Positions 1 through 10,500 of a stretch of 64,000 nt of DNA are shown here, piece after piece; within the stretch, counting starts at the first letter, position 1, and each line of letters begins with the position of its first letter. The position numbers were made by a program, and so were the translations under genes. The DNA is taken from positions 24,834,495-24,898,494 of the forward strand of contig OU452225.1 of NCBI GenBank assembly GCA_911728455.2, read 5' to 3'. Under the pieces are notes generated by a model, which was not told where the DNA came from, made no database searches, and was given only the letters and a program-made list of their open reading frames with translations. The DNA comes from Marthasterias glacialis (taxonomy: Eukaryota; Echinodermata; Asteroidea; Forcipulatida; Asteriidae).

Positions 1-113
1 GAAGTCACAACGACGATGTCGGCGCAGAACCAAACAAACATTTCTCACAGTCTCCACGTTTTAATGAAAATTCCACCAAATTGATTTCAATTCCGAATTA
101 CTTTTCTGCGCAG

Positions 114-170
114 GAAAAGTTAAAGGAGAAGACCAGGAAGAAATCAGAAAGGAAAATGCTTGGAGACAAG
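114..170 (+). CDS. RPF1: RPF1 exon (first visible), basic linker
   Basis: The acceptor is ctgcgcag and the donor is gtaaga. It encodes 19 residues, [19 protein letters not shown], in phase 0 at both ends. The lysine/arginine-rich stretch matches the charged helix that precedes the Brix domain in animal RPF1. Bases 1-113 are the end of the preceding intron. Confidence 0.88.
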
Positions 171-1517
171 GTAAGAAACGAGATCGCTCAAGTCTGCAGC
201 AATTTTTGTCGAGTTACCAAGAGAAGGGTTAAAAAAGGGTGTCCGAAAGACACCCAGACACCCCTTTGGGCTCAAGCTTGATAAAAATCTGTACTGCCAC
301 ACAACAGTTGTTGTTATACCATGGTATTAGATGGTAGAATTTCATTGGTTGAAAACTGGTCACATGACAAAGCACAAATCTTCATGTTACCCTATTGATG
401 TCGCTCAAAACGGATGTGTACTCCTTAAATTCATGTTACCTTTTTGACGTCACGCTCCAGTGACTGTATGGTACATCACACCGAGTTCGATGCACATCAC
501 CTTGATTGTCGCTGAGAATGAGATTGGTAAATACCGATAAACGGAATGCCCATAAACTTAATCCTCAAGTTTCAATGTTCAAATCTTGATAAAAGTTAAA
601 AACAAAATGCCAAAGTGTTCTCTTTACTTCGTTTGCCTCTTATTTTTCTGAAATCTAATACCATGGTGTAGGCCTAACAAAACAATTATTGCCTGACGTG
701 ATGGGGTCCATGGGTTTTGTACACCCTCGGCTTCGTCTCGGGTGCCGTCAGCCCCCTCGGCTGTACAAAACGCCATGGATGCCATCACGCCAGGCAGCAA
801 TTATTAAAGGTTTCTCTGAAACCATGCGCCATAGTTTATCCACACTTCCTTTTTCTTTCCCACATAGGCTCCGCCAAAGAAGGTTCCTAAGACGATAGAG
901 AGCATGAGGGTGTATGACGAGACGATGGTTGATCCACAGGATGAAGAGGTATGAATTATTCCCAGCTTAGCTTATTACCTTGAATTCATCAGGATCTAAA
1001 TGCCGGAAGGCACAAGTGATTTAGTTCACTATTTTTACTTCCTATCACCAGTTGGTGTCTTTTCTGTATTGGAATTTCTCTTGTTTTGTATGTGTGGTAT
1101 GAATAAGGACAACAACACGTAATAACTTGGAAATCAGGGTGCGGGAAACATTTCGTTTAATGTCATTTCAACCTTTTCAACCTTTCTTGTGGCGTGTCGT
1201 GGCCGAGTGGTCAGTGCGTCGGACTCAAGCTCCGGTGGCTGAGTCATCGGAGTGTGGGTTCGAGTCCCGGTCATGACGCTTGTGTCCTTGAGCAAGGCAC
1301 TTAACCATAATTGCTCCGTAAAAGTTGGGGAGGTAGAGCCTTCTGCTCTACCAGCCAGGCTTCTGATGGATGATACCTAAGCCTACATCCTTACGGACTG
1401 TAAAGGGGTTTACCCTGTTTCAGCCCCAGGAGTAGGTGGCAACGGCCCCTGGATAAAACAGTTGATTTCTAGCCCACACCTCGAGTGGCTTACTGGCCTT
1501 GTGTGTCTGGTGACTTC

Positions 1518-1552
<35 letters not shown>

Positions 1553-4500
1553 TCCTGCTGTATCCTTGATTCCTTGTATTTGATATTGTAGTAATCTCGT
1601 TCTTGTTAAATGTAACAGCATCATGAACACTTTTGCTGGACTTGTGCACTTCATAAATTGTCCATATTATTGTCATCATTATCCTTTGCCATTATCCATT
1701 ATCCTTTTCATTTTTGTTTGATGAACAGTTTATGCCTTGACATTCTTCTCTTTTGATATAGCCGTTTAAATTATAATATTTCAGGTTGGTCCCCTCCCTG
1801 ATCCCTCTGTATTTAGTCTGCTTACAACGACATAAAATTAAAAAGCTGGTGCCCCGTTGTGTGATCCCCGCCACTGCCGATACCCAGGTTTGGTCGTACC
1901 CCTTGGCACGATCCCTGACCAACAGGCAGGTGTAAAGGATTCTGACCTGGCCCCACAGTGTAATTGATATTTGGCAAACATGGACCGCCCGCCAACATAA
2001 GGGTTGGTTTAGCTCAGTTGGTAGAGCACTTGTATAGTATTCAAAAGGTCACGGGTACAAGTCCAGCATCAGCCAATATTCCTTGCTCGCTACCCCTTTG
2101 TGTACATGTATATTATATTGATATATTCATTAAGCTTAATATTCATGAATAAGTACATACTTGCATTTTATTCTTCGTGCATAATTCTAGAGAGTTAATG
2201 TTTAATAATCTCAACAGTAGCTTTTGTGCATTTTTATTGATGACGTGTTTTGATTCTGAACTTGTGCGTTGTATATTTTTAATGCTACGTTTGATTTGAA
2301 TTGTTCCATTAACTTTTGATTGTACTGTATTTTATTCATTTGCTTTGGTTTATTTTACCCTGTGAAGTATTTTACATTGAGTACCATTTTATGACGTTAT
2401 TCTGTTCACTTTTTATGTATATTTTAGTACTACTCATTTATCTGAATATCTTAATATGAATGGTAGGCCTATTTTTGTTAAAAACCAAATCCTAGGGTGT
2501 GTGGGTCGTACCATTATGGAACGAGGGTAGTAATAATACTAGTAAATGATTGTTTGCCCCTCACAATTGACGCATCACCTAGTGCTGCACAATAGGGTTT
2601 AATAGATCAGTCTATTAGACTTGCGTTATCATGGATCTTTGTACGTTATATGTACCTCCTTCAGGTTGCGCATGATGAAGACCAGGATGAAATGTCCTCT
2701 TACTTCAAGCGAGAGACGCAGCCCAAGGTTCTTATAACAGCATCCGACATCTCAAGACATGTACGTAAAATATATCAACATCGTTATCAAACTGTTGAGT
2801 CGGTGCAAACAACGTGTGCTTGTTTTGTATTGTATTGTATCAGTGGAGTGTCGCGGCCGAGCGGTCTAGTCCACCGAACTTAAGTTCTGTAGTTTAGAGA
2901 ATATGGGTTCAAATCCCGGCCTGGCCAGTCGCTAGACACTGTTAATGAAACAGGGTGAAGGGGAGGTTCCTAAACAGTGGACAGCCCCTAAACCAAGGTT
3001 GTTTATGTGAAACTATGAATAGATCGATCCATTAAGCCCTGCCCCCATACGTGTTGACCAATCACAGCCTTGGGTATGCCACTGAAAATCAGACAAAAGT
3101 CCAACAGGATAAAATCCAATCAGAAAATGTAAACATGCGTACACGTACTTATAGTGTGCGCTTTCATGTCGCGCAGTGTGGCATTGAAGAGACGCACATT
3201 GTGCTGCCCACGAGTACAGTTGTGATGCAGCCAATGCTGTGAATGGTCAATATGTTTTAGGGGCGGGGCTTAATGGATTGGTTTATTCAGTTTATTTGAA
3301 ACTATTACACAAATATCAAATAGATTTCATTGTAGTCAAAATGTATACTGGCAATCAATGTACAGAGCCCAATTTTATACAGCTGTTTAAACACAAAAAG
3401 GAACAGAAGCACGAAACAAAGTAGCTTACCGTAATAAAGTTACCAGCCAAAAGAGTATGTCACATGTACAATCTGTGAACGGTATCCTGCTTATTTTTGC
3501 TCAGTAGAAAATCTTTCAGCAACATTTTCTGCTTATGCAGCTCAGTGAAATTGGGACCCGGGCCCATTTTCATAGAGCTGCGAAGTAGAAAAGAAGTTTT
3601 TTGCTAAGCAAAAAATAAGCAGGATACCAGTCACAGATTGTACATGTGACATGCACTTTTGGCTGGTAACCTTATTCTGGTAAGCATAATTTGTTTGTGC
3701 TTAGCTACTTGTTGTGCTTAAGCAGCTCTATGAAATTGGACCCACGTCACGAGCTAAGGGGAAACAAGAAGCAGATGACTGGATAGGGAAAAAAAGAAGT
3801 ACAGGACCTGGTTTGGTTGTTGCCATTGTTGTGACTGTCACAATACATGTATTTTTCATCGGTCTTGGTTATTTTTTACAGAAATGTAAAATCCTGTGCC
3901 GTCAGCTACAGACGTGCATTCCTAATTCAGAGGTGTACCCTCGTCGTCTCTCTGCTCTTAAGAAGGTCATCCCACAAGCTACGGAGAAGGGTTTCACTGA
4001 CCTCATAGTCATCAATGGAGACAGGAAGTCACCAAGTATCCTTTGACCCTATCCCTTCCCCCCTTCCCCCCCCCCCCCCCTCGGCGTTCTGGCTTGGGAA
4101 GTACCTTTGGGCTTATTGATCAAGGGACAAGTAAGCAGGGTTAAGTTCTTCTTATTTTGTGGCATTGATCCAAGGTCATAGCTGAGTTTGGTTAACCGGT
4201 TGAAACCGGATGATGTCAGTACACGCAAATGTTTCCCCTGCCTGGAAACGGAGGTCGTCTTGCCACAACATTTTGCCCGGTCATTCAACTGCGGAGCTTG
4301 CGCAGACCACGCCATGTTAACGCTTCGATTCACCCACACAAGGACAAAAAAGGTCGTGCGTTTGTGGCTCGATTGCTGGCTCACTCTGACTTACCTCCAT
4401 TCAGCCGAAATACAATGAATGAACAATGGTGGAAGCCTCTCGATGCCTCGTTATCCCCTTCTTGGAACAAAAGGACAAAGGTCTTTAATCGGGGATTACA

Positions 4501-7500
4501 CAAAAACCGCCTCTCAATGGCCACAAAATACAAGTATTTTCACAACCTTTTTTTAGCCATGTGTGGGTGAATCAAAGTGTTAGACGGTCAGTGCACGCTC
4601 CACACTTGAATGACCGGTGGACCGTTGCTCTGGTGGTCCGAAATTACATAATGGTGTCTCAAGAAGGCTTCGTTTCCAGGCAGGGGATACATTTGCGTGT
4701 AAACATGTCATCTGGAAACTGGCACCAACTGGTCAAACAGCGGCTGAGAGATAGTACATTTTGTTTCCCGCATTGAAATGCCTTAACCTTGAACCCAAGA
4801 TGGTATGCTGATCTGTCATCTACCAGACGGCCCCACTGCTCACTTCAAACTCTCCAGTGTGAAGCTGAGGAAAGAAATAAAGGTAAGCACCCCGGGTTTG
4901 AATCTCGCTTCAGAATGGAGCCTTGCATGTGGATTGGGTTTCAGTCCCTTCCAGATTGCATAGGTTTATCCCAGTTAGGCTTTTACTCCCACATCCGAAG
5001 ATTTCTTCAACATCTTATCTACTATGGTTTGATGGCCGAGTCATCAGAGCATGGCTTTGAATCCCGATCGTGACACTTGTGTTCTTGGGCAAGACACTTA
5101 AACTGCAAGTGCCTCTCATCACCCAGGAGTAAATGGATACCTGTGAGGGTAGAAATTGTTGTTGGGAATGATTAGCAACATGTGTGCTCATTTGGCTGCC
5201 GGTGCTGCTTACTCCAAAGGAGTTGAGACGGTTTCAGGAATGCTCAAGTCCAAATGAACAGGGGTATGAATAATGTAAAGGGCTTTGATATGTTCAAAAG
5301 TGCCCAATAAATGTCTACTATTATTGTTACTTTTCAAAATTATTATTATTACTTTCAAACTCGCCTCCCCATCCCCTTTCTTTCCCCCCTACTAGAAATG
5401 TGGTGAAACCACAGACCATCTACCAGAGCTAATTCTCAACAACTTTAACACGAGGCTGGGTCACAGCATCGGGAGGTTGCTAGCCGCATTGTTTCCGCAC
5501 GATCCAGACTTTGTCGGACGACGAGCCGTCACGTTTCACAACCAGAGAGATTACATCTTCTTCAGACACCATAGGTATGACTTGAATATACGCTTAGAAA
5601 TTTTCTTGTTGATACTTGTTTTCTTCAAATTTAACAATTCGTATGTTTTATGACGTAAAACGCTTACCAACGTTGTACAGATTTGTCAGGGTGTTGTCAC
5701 AAATCAGCCCCTCACCCCCCCCCACGTTCTTGGTGTCCCCCCCACCTTCTTAGTCTCCATCCCAGCCACCTTCTTGGTCTCCCTCCCCCACCTTCTTGGT
5801 CTCCCTCCCCCACCTTCTTGGTCTCTCCCCCACCTTCTTGGTCTCCCTCCCACCCACCTTCTTGGTCTTTCTCCCCCCAAATTCTTGGTCCCCCCCCCCC
5901 CCCACCTTCTTGGTCTCCGTCCCACCCACCTTCTTGGTCTCCGTCCCACCCACCTTCTTGGTCTCCCTCCCCCACCTTCTTAGTCTCCCTCCCCACCTTC
6001 TTGGTCTCCCTCCCACCCACCTTCTTGGTCTCCCTCCCCCACCTTCTTGGTCTCCCCCCCACCTTCTTGGTCTCCCTCCCACCCACCTTCTTGGTCTCCC
6101 CCCACCTTCTTGGTCTCCCTCCCACCCACCTTCTTGGTCTCCCTCCCACCCACCTTCTTGGTCTTCCCCCTACCTTCTTGGTCTCCCTCCCCCACCTTCT
6201 TGGTCTCCCTCCCCCACCTTCTTGGTCTCCCTCCCACCCACCTTCTTGGTCTCCCTCCCACCCACCTTCTTGGTCTCCCTCCCACCCACCTTCTTGGTCT
6301 CCCTCCCCCACCTTCTTAGTCTCCCTCCCCACCTTCTTGGTCTCCCTCCCACCCACCTTCTTGGTCTCCCTCCCCCACCTTCTTGGTCTCCCCCCCACCT
6401 TCTTGGTCTCCCTCCCACCCACCTTCTTGGTCTCCCCCCACCTTCTTGGTCTCCCTCCCACCCACCTTCTTGGTCTCCCTCCCACCCACCTTCTTGGTCT
6501 TCCCCCTACCTTCTTGGTCTCCCTCCCCCACCTTCTTGGTCTCCCTCCCCACCTTCTTGGTCTCCCTCCCACCCACCTTCTTGGTCTCCCTCCCACCCAC
6601 CTTCTTGGTCTCCCTCCCCCACCTTTTGGTCTCCTCCCCCCCCCCCCCACTTTCTTGGTCAAACACTGCTGTTGGTAACAGTGCTATGCAGCTCTTTATT
6701 ACAATTAGTTATCACACAAGCATGAGTGGAATTCGGGAAAATATAGCGCTTCTGTGTCCCATATCCCACGAGTGCATGTGTGATAACGAATTTATCTTCC
6801 AGCCAACTGGAAGATAAAACAACTTTGAGCATTATGCCATGAAGAGCAACACGTACAACACGCAAAGTTTAGAATGTCATTTTGCACTGTCCGTATGCAC
6901 TGAGCACACTCCATAATAATAATAATAATAATAATAATAATAGAACATTTATAAGTTTTCCTTATGCAATGCCTCAAAGTGCTTTACAATAAAACAATGA
7001 AAAAGCTGAGTAAAACTAGAAGGGGAGAGGTTACCAGCACAATTCACCCTTGGCCAAGATCCTCAGCATCTGGCCATAGCAATAAAAACTTTAAAAAACT
7101 GCGTCAGTAAGTGAAAACATATTTAGAAATGAGCCAGCTCAATAACAGTAAACTACAAATTAAACAAGTTTGGACATCAAAATTGTAATTTTCACTCTAA
7201 TTTTCCCAAAGTAATCTAATGTAATTTAAACAACGTTGACAACATTGCTAATTGTCAAAGACCATCAGACCATGGATGGATTTCACAATACTAGTCCTTA
7301 CTGCCAACTAGTCTTCAATTATGTTATCAGAGATAAGACTAAGTCCTAGCACTTTGTGAAATCCACTGCAGTATCTGCACTTTATGGGACCCAACATATA
7401 CATGAAATAACAAACCTGCGAAAGGTTAAGCTCAATTGGTCATCGGAGTTACTAGAAAAAAAGGTGAAAACTGCAAAAAATTGCCAAGGGAAGTTTCCCA

Positions 7501-10500
7501 CCATGACCATCTTTATACCATGTAGTAAGTTGTGTGTAAATCTGTGAATACTTTTATTTGGGATCTGACCTATGTTTTGCACACCCTTTCAAATTCTTAC
7601 CGGTAAGATTTAAATGTCAAGCAATAAACCACAAGCGAAACTGACTGGGTAAATTTTAAATCAATTTTGGGATTGAACAAAGAAAAATTTACTGAAGCGG
7701 AATTTTAAACCTGCGACCAACTGTGTAGCTGGGAATTTTTCACTTTGAGGTGGGGGGGGGGAGTGGCAGGGTGGCATTGCTTTTCAGTGGATGGGGGGGG
7801 GGGGCAGATACCTTGTTTTTTTTAATGAATCACATGTATTTACATTATTTTTTTTATGGAGGGCACCTGGGGGAGGGGGGCACTGGAAATTTGTTGGGTG
7901 GCACGTGCTCCCCGAGCCAACCCCCCCCCCCCTTGGCTACGCCGCTGCACTCTACCAATCAAGCTATCCAGCCCTATGTTGGCAGTCTCCCTACATTGTC
8001 AATATCTTTATAAGATTTAAATAGCAGAAAGCTGCAAATTTTCCTCCCTAGTGCCAGACCCTATTCCTGACTAGGACCCTGTGTACAGCACAGAGGAAAA
8101 GTCCTACTAGGGTTAATGCACACGTTGCTTAACCTTTACATGACTCTGCTGCTATCGGGTCCCTTGGAATAGCATTCAGTATAAGCGCCAAATCTCAACC
8201 TGCTCCTGTCTTAAAGGTTATCTTTTTTCTGATAGTTTTAATGGATTTGTCTTTAGGGATGAAGAGGGGGGTAGGAAAAAGGATTCTTTAATCTCATAGG
8301 CAAAAGAACGTGATAAAAATATAATCCCCTAGACTTTTCTGTTTTTAAACCTCACAACTATACTTCTTAAAAAAAAAACCCCAGCGGCAAGAAGTCGTCA
8401 CATATTTCAGGTGGGAAAAAAACGTCCAGGGTTGCGGGTAAATCCATGTGAAGCGTTTCTGCCGGTAATTCTGTTTTCTCAGCTCCTTGTCCGACCTGTT
8501 GGGCATGGGAGACATTTGCGAGGAGTTACCGTGTGTGGGTTTTTTTTGTTTTAACCGTGGGTCTCCGTGAAGCTTGGTTCCCGGGGCTGGGCCTACGGGG
8601 CTGACGCGATGTGAGGCCTGACATTTAGGGTGGAGAGCTGGGGAGAGGGAAAAACAAAGCAGCCACAGGGGGGAAAGGTGTTGAGCATGTGGGATTGTTG
8701 TAAAAGATTGTAAGTGTCTGCTAGAGTACTCCTGTGTTTCCTTTAAGAGATTTTGTTGTTTTAAAATTATAACATTTTCAGCATCACATTTTTGCATTGG
8801 ACATTTCTTTCCAGTCTAAATTATAAAATATATACTTACATGTATCAACCTAAACTGAGGTGACCTAAACTGGGGTAAAAACACCTGATTTTTAAGTTTC
8901 CATTAAATATCCCAGTACTGTTACTTGTTTTTTTACCCATTCACCGATGTGCCCCAGCTCAACATTGGTAAACTGCCTGTAAATGCTTCCATTCTTTGCA
9001 CAAATCAAGATATCTGTAATAAAACCAACCTGTGAAAATGTCAGTTCATTTCGTTGTTTCATTTGCGAGAAAACGGTAAAAAATTTATTTTTGTGCGCAT
9101 TCCTCCAGGCATCTTATTTTATTTATTATTTAAAAACGATAACACTTCAGGCAGAATTATTTCAATGAAAGTTTTCTACCATCATTATCTGCATACCATG
9201 TAAGGTATATGTAAATCTGTGAACATTTTATGTTTTTCTTCTTACCAATGTTGAGCTGGGGCTTTAAGCATCGTATACTCGAGGTACTTTCCCGAGACCT
9301 GTGAAAAAAAAAAATCCATAGGGATATTCCTCGGGTGGGATTTGAACCCATGACCTTTGCCATTCTAAAGCAGATGTCTTACCAACTAGACTACCAAGAC
9401 TGCCCGGCGGCTAGAGGCAGATTGTTTGTGGTTTAAAATTAAAACATTCTCTGCATCACATTTAAAGGTAAATCACTCCAATTGCAGGGGTTTTGTGTAT
9501 TGTTGGAACAACTGTTCAGAGATTTATGTAACTGTTTATGTTTACTCGTTACGATCCGAAAAATCTCCAAACGATACGTGCATATAAATCACTCCAAAAG
9601 CCTAAACGAAGAAATCAAACAAGATCACACTGATATAATGAACAGAGAAACAAAGTGATATAATAATGAAACTATCAAACATTTCAAATGTCAGTAGGGT
9701 TGAACAAGTGTGCAATGGCTAGGTGCAAGTGTACAATTCTTGGCGAAGATTCGTCAGGCTGACCATTCGGCGACGACTTAAAAGCAGGCTCTGCCAATTG
9801 AGGGCTGGAGGGATGGTGAAAACCAACCGTTTTCTGACTCGATGTAGCTGAGCTGGAACTCGGGGCGGATTCACCTCCACCAATCGGCCGGAAATAGACA
9901 AAACAACGGGGGGCACAAGCTGACTCCGGTCACACAAATATAAGGAAGAAAAAGTGTTTCTAGTGACTTCTTTCAATGACATCATCCTTCCAAAAATAAG
10001 TCTACAGTCTTTCATAAAACAGATGAGCGCCGCCCACTGGGGTCATACACAGAGATTGACACTTGTGGTTTTTATTATGTGGGTCTATATTGCGGATACA
10101 AAGTACATGTAAATCGTGGCATTATTTATATTAATTCTTTCACTACGGAACAAAAATACAGCTGTGACGGAATTGTTTAACATTTATTTCGAGTCACTGG
10201 CAGCGGCTCTCCAGCATATGAAGTCATTCAACGAGCCGCTGTGAGCGGCAGGGGGTGAAAGAGTTAATGTGCTCGTAACAACTTGTAGTGTCATTTAAAC
10301 GGAAAACTTCAAACACAAAGGACAAAATGTCCATGGTTGCCTTTACAATTGAAAGCTGTTGGTCCACATTAGTCGGGACATTGGGAGTAACAAAAGAATG
10401 TCCTCTGACTTGCATGATTTATCTATCATTTGGAATCGCAGTGCATGATATTGAATGGTCACACAGTAGGAAGGTTGACTGTAGGAAGGTTGACTGTACT

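Noticed and set aside
2001..2076. Working tRNA genes here and at 2846, 9333, 12303, 17117 and other tRNA-like sites
   Set aside because: Acceptor stems do not pair, boxes carry changes, and the same flanking bodies recur, so these are SINE heads.
5683..6725. Long Pro/Leu/Ser-rich and Arg/Gly/Trp-rich open frames on both strands
   Set aside because: They are translations of the CCACCTTCTTGGTCTCCCTC minisatellite, open in several frames because the unit lacks stop codons; no splice or start context.
8345..8797. 150-residue open frame on the - strand in an RPF1 intron
   Set aside because: No recognisable domain, low-complexity Lys/Pro/His composition, no splice context or conserved motif.
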